7,490 nucleotides of DNA, taken from Quadrisphaera sp. (lineage in GTDB: Bacteria; Actinomycetota; Actinomycetes; Actinomycetales; Quadrisphaeraceae). The notes below the pieces were generated by a model that searched no databases, had not been told where the DNA came from, and was given only the letters and a program-made list of their open reading frames with translations. How positions within the stretch are numbered: the first letter of the stretch is position 1; each line of letters begins with the position of its first letter. Below, one piece after another: positions 1 through 5,259 of this stretch. The position numbers were made by a program, and so were the translations under genes. The stretch lies in the NCBI GenBank assembly GCA_029258695.1, contig JARIBR010000273.1:1-7490 (forward strand), in the 5' to 3' direction.

Positions 1-543
1 CTGTCGCGGCTCGTCGGTGCGGGTCTGGGCATGCGCGGCGTCTCGGACCTCCTCCAGGGCACCTGGCGCGACCCCGGCCAGCTGGTCGCCGCGGTGCCGG
101 TGGTGCCGGGCACGAGGATCGGGCTGCTGCCGGCCGGCACGCCGGGCCTGGAGGCGGTGGCCGTCCAGCTGCAGAGCGTGAGCCGGCTGGTGACCTCGCT
201 GCGCGGCCTGTACGACCTCGTCATCATCGACGCGGCACCCCTCGGTGGCGGGGGGCTGCCCGCGGTGCTGGCCCGCCTGTCCGACAGCGTGCTCGTGGTG
301 GCGCGCCGCGGCGCGCCGTGGGAAGGCCTCGACCAGCTGCGGCACCTCCTGGCGCTCTACGGCACCCCCGTCGCGGGCGTGCTCCTCACGTTCGCCGGGG
401 CCGGGCGTGGTCGCCGTCGTCACCGGGCGCGCCGTGGGAGGGAGGCGTCACAGCCCGGGGCGCCGATGCTGACGCAGCCGGCCGGCCGTCGCGGTGGCTC
501 GGCGGAGCGCGGCGAGGCCGCTCCCGTCCCGGTCGAGAGGTGA
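1..543 (+). CDS. Polysaccharide-biosynthesis tyrosine kinase / CpsD-Wzc-type P-loop ATPase, C-terminal part (5' truncated)
   Basis: The frame is open from base 1, so the N-terminus, including the Walker A loop, lies outside the window; 180 codons are visible. Residues 13-20 (GVSDLLQG) match the segment that follows Walker A' in bacterial BY-kinases, and residues 71-81 (YDLVIIDAAPL) are the Walker B strand. The order GLSDLL, LPAG, YDLVIID, ADxVLVV, GVLL is that of the MinD/BY-kinase fold. In the family, such proteins phosphorylate themselves and Wzc/CapA-type partners at the inner membrane to control polysaccharide chain length and export. The tail (about residues 133-180) is Arg/Gly/Ala-rich and has no tyrosine; the only tyrosines seen are Y71 and Y120, both within the fold. 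The C-terminal tyrosine cluster typical of many BY-kinases is therefore absent, and function may depend on ATPase activity or an unseen partner. A related ParA/MinD-like ATPase without kinase activity is an alternative. Confidence 0.8.
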   Translation: MSRLVGAGLGMRGVSDLLQGTWRDPGQLVAAVPVVPGTRIGLLPAGTPGLEAVAVQLQSVSRLVTSLRGLYDLVIIDAAPLGGGGLPAVLARLSDSVLVVARRGAPWEGLDQLRHLLALYGTPVAGVLLTFAGAGRGRRRHRARRGREASQPGAPMLTQPAGRRGGSAERGEAAPVPVER

Positions 544-662
544 GGCGCGAGGTGCCCCGCGGACGAGCACGCGCCCGGCCGCGCTGACGCAGAGGTCGCG
601 CTCCTCCAGGTCAGGGGGATTTCCGGTGGAGCACCGCGCTTGTGCGCGTGATCGTCACTAAT

Positions 663-689
663 GTCACCCTAGAGCGCACTCTGAGTGAC
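663..689. promoter_or_regulatory. Interrupted inverted repeat, candidate operator upstream of the beta-helix gene
   Basis: The left arm GTCAC-cct-AGAG (663-674) faces CTCT-ga-GTGAC (679-689) across a 4-base centre (CGCA). Both the outer 5-bp and inner 4-bp arms pair perfectly. A further GTGA-TCG-TCAC dyad sits at 648-658, so four GTCAC/GTGA elements fall within 42 bp. TAATGT at 659-664 fits an actinobacterial -10 box (TAnnnT), although no good -35 box is seen at standard spacing. A dimeric transcription factor binding here would cover a -10 and start site. It could instead be a late terminator hairpin for the upstream kinase gene, but there is no T-tract and it lies 120 bp beyond the stop. 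The factor is unknown. Confidence 0.4.
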
Positions 690-735
690 TGGGGCTGCGT
701 GGAGACACCTGTTGCTGGCCCAACCCGGGAGTGCC

Positions 736-1782
736 GTGAGCCACGTCGTCGTCCGCCCCGTCCACCTGTTCTCCCGACGCGCTGAGCCGAGCCGTCCGCG
801 GGTCCTGCGGGGCCTCGTGGCCTGCACGGCGCTGTCCGTGGCCGGCGCTCTGCTCGCCGCCGGTCCGGCGACGGCCGCCCCCGCCGAGGTGGCCGCCGCC
901 GCTGCTCCCGGCCCCGCCGCCGCTGCTCCCGGCCCCGTCGCCGCGAGCGGAGCCGTGGCGTCCGGGCCGGACCGGCGCAGCGACTTCGGGAGCTATCTGC
1001 CCGGCCCCGCCACCACCGGCTCCTCCGGCGCCCTCACCCCCCACCGCGGCGACCTCGTCATCACCACGCCCGGCCAGGTGGTCGAGGGCCTCGACGTCTC
1101 AGGGGTGCTGCGCATCATGGCCGACGACGTGACCGTGCGCCGGACCACCGTGCGCGGGGGCGACCGCGGAGCCGGCTACCGCGGGGCGATCCTCATGGCG
1201 CTGGCCGGGGACCAGCGCGGCGCGGTGATCGAGGACGTCACCGTCAGGCCGTCCCACCCGGTGGTGGGGACGAACGGCGTCCAGGTCTCCTCGGCCACGC
1301 TGCGCCGCGCGGACATCAGCGGCGCGACCGACGGGATCGTCGCCTACGGGGACGACATCGTCCTGGAGGGGAACTGGGTGCACGACCTCGTCCACCACCG
1401 GCACGACCCGGCGCAGCGCGACGGCAGCCACGACGACGCGCTGCAGATCGAAGGGGGGTCGCGGATCTCCGTGGTCGGGAACTCCCTGTCCGGCGGGAGC
1501 AACGCCGCCGTCCAGGTCACCCAGAACTACGCGCGCGTGCGTGACCTGACGATCGACCGCAACGCTCTCGCCGGTGGGTACCTCACGGTGAACACCTCGG
1601 AGAAGGCCCGGGGCGCCTACGAGGGCTTCCGCATGACGAGCAACCGCTTCCGCGGCGACGAGACGAATCCCTACGGGGTGCAGGCGGCGGTGACCGGCAG
1701 CACCCGGGGGGCGGGGACGCTGCAGCACAACGTCGTCGAGGGCACCGGCGAGACGATCAGGGTCGTCGACGCCGACTCCTGA
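736..1782 (+). CDS. Secreted right-handed parallel beta-helix protein, possible polysaccharide-active enzyme
   Basis: The protein is 348 aa from GTG 736. An N-terminal region with Arg residues is followed by a hydrophobic stretch (roughly residues 28-42) and an Ala-rich ATAAPA-like cleavage region, which indicates Sec export. A low-complexity AAAAPGP duplication and a short linker follow. From about residue 115 the sequence shows the short-strand pattern of right-handed beta-helices: VTVRRTTVRGG, VIEDVTVRP, ATLRRADISGATDGIVAYGDDIVLEGNWVH-type rungs, then ISVVGNSLSGG and LTIDRNAL. Acidic residues cluster in D-G-S-H-D-D (229-234), which precedes ALQIEGG; such DG/DD turns often line the cleft of pectate-lyase-like and GH28-like enzymes, but I cannot assign catalytic residues. 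The start is uncertain. GTG 685 lies inside the inverted repeat and has no Shine-Dalgarno; TTG 712 has GGAG 7 nt upstream; GTG 736 has GGGAG 4 nt upstream. I prefer 736, which also gives the shortest n-region. It may trim or bind the local exopolysaccharide (inference). Confidence 0.75.
   Translation: MSHVVVRPVHLFSRRAEPSRPRVLRGLVACTALSVAGALLAAGPATAAPAEVAAAAAPGPAAAAPGPVAASGAVASGPDRRSDFGSYLPGPATTGSSGALTPHRGDLVITTPGQVVEGLDVSGVLRIMADDVTVRRTTVRGGDRGAGYRGAILMALAGDQRGAVIEDVTVRPSHPVVGTNGVQVSSATLRRADISGATDGIVAYGDDIVLEGNWVHDLVHHRHDPAQRDGSHDDALQIEGGSRISVVGNSLSGGSNAAVQVTQNYARVRDLTIDRNALAGGYLTVNTSEKARGAYEGFRMTSNRFRGDETNPYGVQAAVTGSTRGAGTLQHNVVEGTGETIRVVDADS
895..936 (+). repeat. Perfect 21-bp tandem duplication encoding AAAAPGP twice
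   Basis: Two exact, adjacent 21-bp copies (895-915 and 916-936) encode seven residues each, just after the predicted signal-peptide cleavage region of the beta-helix protein. The unit is a multiple of three, so copy-number change would alter only the length of the linker between the membrane exit point and the folded domain. Confidence 0.85.
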
Positions 1783-1860
1783 TCGCACGTCGTCCCCGGG
1801 CGAGCGACGGTGGCGCACGGACGTCTCTCCCGGACATGCGCCCGACACAACCCACCATGC

Positions 1861-1889
1861 GTGACAGAACACCACGGTCTGTCTACGGT
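1861..1889 (+). promoter_or_regulatory. Sigma70-type promoter with internal dyad, upstream of the glycosyltransferase gene
   Basis: GTGACA (1861-1866) and TACGGT (1884-1889) are separated by exactly 17 bp, close to the actinobacterial housekeeping pattern TTGACA-N17-TAnnnT. Transcription would start near 1896, leaving a leader of about 70 nt before the ATG at 1966. A perfect 6-bp inverted repeat, GACAGA (1863-1868) and TCTGTC (1878-1883) with a 9-bp centre, overlaps the -35 box and fills the spacer. A repressor bound there would block polymerase. The promoter lies just after the stop of the beta-helix gene, so the glycosyltransferase appears to have its own transcription unit. Confidence 0.55.
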
Positions 1890-1930
1890 TCCACTCCAGC
1901 AGCCCTGCGCTCGCGGGGCGCCCGCTGATC

Positions 1931-1947
1931 CTCGCCGCAGCGGCGAG
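1931..1947 (+). promoter_or_regulatory. Leader hairpin just upstream of the glycosyltransferase ribosome binding site
   Basis: CTCGCCG (1931-1937) and CGGCGAG (1941-1947) form a perfect 7-bp stem with a 3-base loop. The stem ends 7 nt before the GGAG Shine-Dalgarno (1955-1958), which is itself 7 nt before ATG 1966. It could influence ribosome loading or mRNA stability. In sequence this GC-rich, short hairpins also occur by chance. Confidence 0.4.
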
Positions 1948-1965
1948 ACGGACTGGAGACCACCC

Positions 1966-3051
1966 ATGCGCCTCGTGGCCGCCCCCGACGCGACGACCCT
2001 GCGCGGGCTCCGCCTGCCCGTGACAGCGGTGACGGGCTCGGCCGACCCGCGGACCGATCCGGCGGGCGGGTCGACGGCTGAGGCCCCCGAGGTGGTGGTG
2101 GCCGTGCTGACCTACCGCCGCCCGCGCGACCTGGTCGAGGTGCTGCCCCCGCTCCTCGACCAGGCGGGGCGGCTGGGCCGGCCGGCGCGCGTGCTCGTCG
2201 TGGACAACGATCCGGGCGCCTCCGCCGCCGCGCTGGTCGCTGCTCACGCCGGCGCCGGGTACGTGCACGAGCCGGTCCCCGGCATCGCCGCGGCGCGCAA
2301 CCGGGCGCTCGACCACGCCGCGGGGATCGGTGCGCGGTTGCTCGTCTTCATCGACGACGACGAGCGCCCGGCCCCCGGCTGGCTCAGGGCCCTCGTGGGG
2401 ACGTGGGAGGCGACCGGCGCCGGCGCGGTCGTGGGGCCGGTGGTCTCCCGGTTCGACGTCGAGCCCTCGCCGTGGGTGGCAGCCGGACGGTTCTTCGAGC
2501 GGCGCCGACCCGCGACCGGCACCCCCCTGGCGGTGGCGGCCACGAACAACATCGCGCTGGACCTCGCCGTCCTTCAGGCGCGTGGCCTGCGCTTCGACGA
2601 GCGGTTCGGGCTCTCCGGGGGGTCCGACACCCTGTTCAGCCGTCAGCTGCACGCGAGCGGCGCGACGATGGTGTGGTGCGACGAGGCGCTCGTGCTGGAC
2701 GTCGTGCCGGCTGCTCGCACCACGGCGCGATGGGTGCTGGCGCGTGCGCTGCGCAGCGGCAACAGCTGGGCGCGCACGTCGCTGGTGCTGGCTGCCGCTC
2801 GGGAGCGTCCCGGGCTCGCGCTGGCCGTGGCCCAGGCGGGCCTGCTGGTGCGGGGGGGAGCGCGGTCGCTCGGCGGCGCCGCTCGGCTCGTGCTGGGGGT
2901 GGTGCTCGCTGCCGGCCCCGCGGGCTCCACCGACGCCACCGCGCTGCAGGCCCGTGGCGCGCGCACGCTGGCGCGGGGGCTGGGGATGCTCGGCGGCGCG
3001 GCCGGGTGGACCTACCGGGAGTACCGGCGACCGCCCCTGCGGCGGTCCTGA
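1966..3051 (+). CDS. Family 2 glycosyltransferase (GT-A fold)
   Basis: The protein is 361 aa, starting at ATG 1966 with GGAG 7 nt upstream; the in-frame GTG at 1810 lies upstream of the predicted promoter and is not used. The GT-A signatures appear in order: a first nucleotide-binding strand VVVAVLTYRRP (43-53), VLVVDND (76-82), PGIAAARNRAL (105-115) and FIDDDERP (128-135), whose DDD is the DXD metal and sugar-nucleotide site. GGSDTLFSRQL (218-228) stands where family 2 enzymes usually carry the acidic acceptor-side motif (GGEDxxL), here with S-D. ATNNIALD (192-199) precedes it. The family transfers a sugar from a nucleotide donor to a growing glycan, usually at the cytoplasmic face of the membrane. 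After residue 270 the sequence becomes Ala/Leu-rich (271-297 and 304-318), which suggests membrane association without clear full-length helices. Donor and acceptor cannot be told from sequence. Its location beside a CpsD-type kinase fits an exopolysaccharide or wall-glycan pathway. Confidence 0.9.
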   Translation: MRLVAAPDATTLRGLRLPVTAVTGSADPRTDPAGGSTAEAPEVVVAVLTYRRPRDLVEVLPPLLDQAGRLGRPARVLVVDNDPGASAAALVAAHAGAGYVHEPVPGIAAARNRALDHAAGIGARLLVFIDDDERPAPGWLRALVGTWEATGAGAVVGPVVSRFDVEPSPWVAAGRFFERRRPATGTPLAVAATNNIALDLAVLQARGLRFDERFGLSGGSDTLFSRQLHASGATMVWCDEALVLDVVPAARTTARWVLARALRSGNSWARTSLVLAAARERPGLALAVAQAGLLVRGGARSLGGAARLVLGVVLAAGPAGSTDATALQARGARTLARGLGMLGGAAGWTYREYRRPPLRRS

Positions 3052-3081
3052 GCCGGTGCCGGCCAGCGCCGCGCCGGCTCA
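3049..3081. terminator. Bidirectional hairpin between convergent genes, stems include both stop codons
   Basis: TGAGCCGG (3049-3056) pairs perfectly with CCGGCTCA (3074-3081). One G-U and two G-C pairs extend the stem to 11 bp around an 11-base loop (3060-3070). The plus-strand TGA (3049-3051) and the minus-strand TGA (3079-3081 read in reverse) are the ends of the two arms. No U-tract follows on either strand, as is common for GC-rich actinobacterial hairpin terminators. Its place between two convergent genes makes shared termination the simplest reading. Confidence 0.6.
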
Positions 3082-4239
3082 GCGCCGCTCGACGGTGGCA
3101 CCCAGCAGGTCGGCCGCCTGGGTGAGCACGGCGTCGGAGACCGCCTGCGTGCCCCCGACCACCACGAGGCGGCGCACCTGCCCGCGGCGCTCCGCGAGCG
3201 CCGCGGCGGTCACCGGGGGGAGGGCGTCGCGGGTGGACAGCAGCACGGGGACGCCGTAGGTGCCGCCCACGAGCGCGTCGGGGAAGTCCTCACCGGTGGT
3301 GAGCACGAGCCACCCGTCACCGTCCTCGGTCCCCGGCAGCAGGGCGGCGGCGGTCGCGTAGCGGTCGGCGCCGGCGGCGCTCGACAGGCGCAGGCGGGCC
3401 GCGGCGCCGCTCAGCGTGGCGGCGGCCCGCGTGGCCGGCCCGCCGACGGCGGTGACGCTGCCGACGCCACCGGCCGCGTCGGCGCAGCGCGCGAGCGCCG
3501 CGGCCGTGGCGGCCGGCAGCGCGTCGCCGTCGGTGAGGAGCAGCGGGCGCTGGGCGCGCGTCGCCGCGGCGGCTGCCGTGCCGTCGGCGAAGTCCGTGCC
3601 GGTGGCGAGGATCACGTCGCAGCGCTCGTCCCCGTCGCCGGTGGCCACCGCGCCCGCCACCTCGGCGGCGGTGGCGTAGCGGTCCGCCCCCGCGACGCGC
3701 TCCACCTGCCACCCCCCGGCGCGCACGGCGTCGGCCACCGCCGCGGACAGCGAGGCCTCGCCGCCCACGAGGCGCACGGTGGAGCCCGGCGGCAGGTGCT
3801 CGCGCAGCTCGCGGGCCACCCGCGGGTCGAGCCCGGTGCTCGGGGTGAGCAGCAGCGGCGCGCCCCAGCGGTCGGCGAGCGCGGTGGCGGTGAGGGCGTC
3901 GGGGTAGCGCTCGGCGCTGGCGAGGACCACCGACGGCTGCGCGGGCGCGCCGTAGAGGTTCCGGGACTCGTCGCGGTGGCGCGTGACCGCCAGCGCGGTG
4001 GCGACGCGGTCCGGGCCCGACCGGCGCTCGGCGCTGCTCTCGGGGCGCTCCGCGGCCGCGGCCGCGGCGGGCAGGTCGGTCGGGCTCGACGGCGCGCTCT
4101 CGCCGGGAGCGTGCCCGACGACGGAGGCGACGATCACGGCGACCCCCGCGAGGGTGGTCGTCAGCGGTGCGGCGAGCGACTCCCACCGCGAGGGCACCCG
4201 GGCGTCCGCGGGGGCGAGAGGGTGCTCGGCCTCGGTCAT
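3079..4239 (-). CDS. Membrane-anchored protein with three cell-wall-binding type 2 (CWB2) repeats
   Basis: The protein is 386 aa, starting at the ATG read from 4239. That start has AGGAG (4247-4251 on the complement) 7 nt upstream; an upstream in-frame ATG at 4341 lacks support and would add an Arg/Pro-rich segment. Residues 23-42 form a hydrophobic helix after a short soluble N-terminus, and a small polar/Ala-rich linker follows. Three CWB2 units begin at S-G-P-D-R-V-A-T-A (74-82), A-G-A-D-R-Y-A-T-A (183-191) and A-G-A-D-R-Y-A-T-A (289-297). Each includes a later S/T-x-x-x-(Y/F)-x-D strand and ends in a V-G-G motif (LVGG 157-160, AVGG 264-267, VVGG 359-362). In Firmicutes, triple CWB2 modules bind anionic wall polymers non-covalently. 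Here the single N-terminal helix suggests a protein tied to the membrane with its repeats in the wall. There is no added enzymatic domain, so it may be a scaffold or linker (inference). The gene is convergent with the glycosyltransferase and divergent from the next gene pair. Confidence 0.88.
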   Translation of the reverse strand: MTEAEHPLAPADARVPSRWESLAAPLTTTLAGVAVIVASVVGHAPGESAPSSPTDLPAAAAAAERPESSAERRSGPDRVATALAVTRHRDESRNLYGAPAQPSVVLASAERYPDALTATALADRWGAPLLLTPSTGLDPRVARELREHLPPGSTVRLVGGEASLSAAVADAVRAGGWQVERVAGADRYATAAEVAGAVATGDGDERCDVILATGTDFADGTAAAAATRAQRPLLLTDGDALPAATAAALARCADAAGGVGSVTAVGGPATRAAATLSGAAARLRLSSAAGADRYATAAALLPGTEDGDGWLVLTTGEDFPDALVGGTYGVPVLLSTRDALPPVTAAALAERRGQVRRLVVVGGTQAVSDAVLTQAADLLGATVERR

Positions 4240-4380
4240 GTCGTCGCTCCTGGGGTGGGGGCGGGCGCCGGTGCGCCGCGCGGGGTGGCTGACCCTCCGA
4301 CGGTAGGGGGTGGTCGGCAGATACGGATGCATTCTGTTCATTGCACCTCACTCTGCGTGTTGATCCGCGACAGTGGATCC
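4240..4380. promoter_or_regulatory. Divergent promoter region between the CWB2 gene and the exported gene pair
   Basis: These 141 bp separate two divergent starts. The stretch at about 4318-4365 is clearly richer in A+T than its surroundings, as expected for promoters, but I do not find a convincing -35/-10 pair in either direction. An imperfect hairpin, ACCCT-CC (4292-4298) against GG-t-AGGGGGT (4302-4311), would lie in the leader of the CWB2 mRNA. GATCC occurs twice, at 4362-4366 and 4376-4380, ending against ATG 4381. That ATG has only a weak Shine-Dalgarno-like GTGG (4373-4376). Confidence 0.45.
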
Positions 4381-5259
4381 ATGGACGAGACCCCGATCGC
4401 GCAGGGCAGCGCACCACCGGCAGCGCCTGGACCGCGTGCCGGCAGACGCTCGCGGCGACGGGTCGTGGCCGTCGTGGCGGGCGGGGCGCTCCTCGCCGGA
4501 GCCGGGAGCGTGGTCGCCTGGACGGCGAGCTCCCCGACCGGCGCCCCGGGGAGCGGGGAGACCGGCTCCCCGACGACCGCCGGCACCACGCCGGTGATCA
4601 CCGTGCCCGCAGCGTCGGGGGCGGCGGCGGACGGTGCGGGAGCGCGGTCCGCCGGGGGCACGACGCGGTCCACCGCGACCGGCGCGGAGGTCCCCGGTGC
4701 CCGTCCCGCGATCCCCGTCACGCCGCCGGGCTCGTCGTCCCGCTCGCGTGACGGGGCGTCCGCCCCGGCGGCAGGAGCGCAGAGACCGTCACGCCCGCAG
4801 GGGGCAGGCAGCTCCGGCACGACGGGCACCGCCGGCACCGCCGTGCTCGAGCCGGTGCCGGTGGGGCGTCAGGTCGGGATCGGCGACGGGGTGCAGGCTC
4901 GCGTGGAGTCCGTCACGGGGACCCGCATCCGCCCGCTCGGCCCCGGGGACATCGCGGGCCCGGGCGCGAGCGTCGTGGTGTCGGTGCGCAACACCTCCGA
5001 CGCTGCCGTGGACCTCGCCGGCCTCGCGGTCACGGCGAGCGACCCCGACGGTGTCCCGGCCATCCCCAGCAGCGGCGAGCCCTCCGACGTCCTCACCGGG
5101 GTCCTGCCCGCCGGCGCCGAGCGCACCGGCACCTACGTCTTCGGCCTGCGGGGCCCAGCCGGCGCAGGCGGCTCCACCGGGCCCGGCGACCCGCCGGAGC
5201 TGCGGCTGGAGGTGGGCCTGTCCAGCGCCCCCGAGGTGGCCGTGGTGGTGACCCGGTGA
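4381..5259 (+). CDS. Membrane-anchored protein with disordered linker and DUF4352-like beta-sandwich domain
   Basis: The protein is 292 aa from ATG 4381. An Arg-rich cytoplasmic patch (RAGRRSRRR, 19-27) precedes a hydrophobic helix (about 28-48), giving an N-in, C-out single-pass topology. Residues 49-158 are Gly/Ser/Thr/Pro/Ala-rich with no predicted fold, long enough to span a thick wall. The C-terminal domain (163-292) resembles DUF4352-type immunoglobulin-like domains: VGIGDGVQARVESVTG, GASVVVSVRNTSDAAVDL (conserved V-x-V-x-x-x-N), then PAGAERTGTYVFGL and LRLEVGL. No catalytic motif or cysteine is visible, so a binding or structural role is more likely than an enzymatic one. Its TGA overlaps the GTG of the next gene (GTGA, 5256-5259), so the two are almost certainly co-transcribed and translationally coupled. 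A small-molecule or polymer sensor is an alternative reading. Confidence 0.75.
   Translation: MDETPIAQGSAPPAAPGPRAGRRSRRRVVAVVAGGALLAGAGSVVAWTASSPTGAPGSGETGSPTTAGTTPVITVPAASGAAADGAGARSAGGTTRSTATGAEVPGARPAIPVTPPGSSSRSRDGASAPAAGAQRPSRPQGAGSSGTTGTAGTAVLEPVPVGRQVGIGDGVQARVESVTGTRIRPLGPGDIAGPGASVVVSVRNTSDAAVDLAGLAVTASDPDGVPAIPSSGEPSDVLTGVLPAGAERTGTYVFGLRGPAGAGGSTGPGDPPELRLEVGLSSAPEVAVVVTR

Noticed and set aside
685..735. GTG 685 (or TTG 712) as start of the beta-helix gene
   Set aside because: GTG 685 lies inside the inverted repeat and has no Shine-Dalgarno. TTG 712 has a better-spaced GGAG and cannot be excluded, but TTG is a rarer start; 736 gives a normal signal peptide.
1788..1809. CGTCG...CGACG hairpin just after the beta-helix stop, as a terminator
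   Set aside because: The stem is only 5 bp with a 12-base loop and no T-tract, too weak to separate from chance at this GC content.
1099..2652. 517-codon open frame on the minus strand across the beta-helix and glycosyltransferase genes
   Set aside because: Its translation is low-complexity, rich in Arg/Gly/Val/His, with no recognisable domain, and it spans an intergenic promoter. Long antisense frames are expected at this GC content; the plus-strand genes have clear motifs.
2330..3259. 309-codon plus-strand frame overlapping the glycosyltransferase
   Set aside because: It is a Trp/Arg/Cys-rich frame-shifted reading of the glycosyltransferase that runs through the hairpin and into the CWB2 gene; no motifs.
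4240..4341. ATG at 4341 (minus strand) as start of the CWB2 gene
   Set aside because: The added 34 residues are Arg/Pro-rich and unlike the family, while the ATG at 4239 has AGGAG at ideal spacing.
3796..4380. Upstream in-frame extension of the DUF4352-like gene
   Set aside because: It would run antisense through most of the CWB2 gene and through the divergent promoter region. ATG 4381 directly precedes a normal cytoplasmic tail and transmembrane helix.
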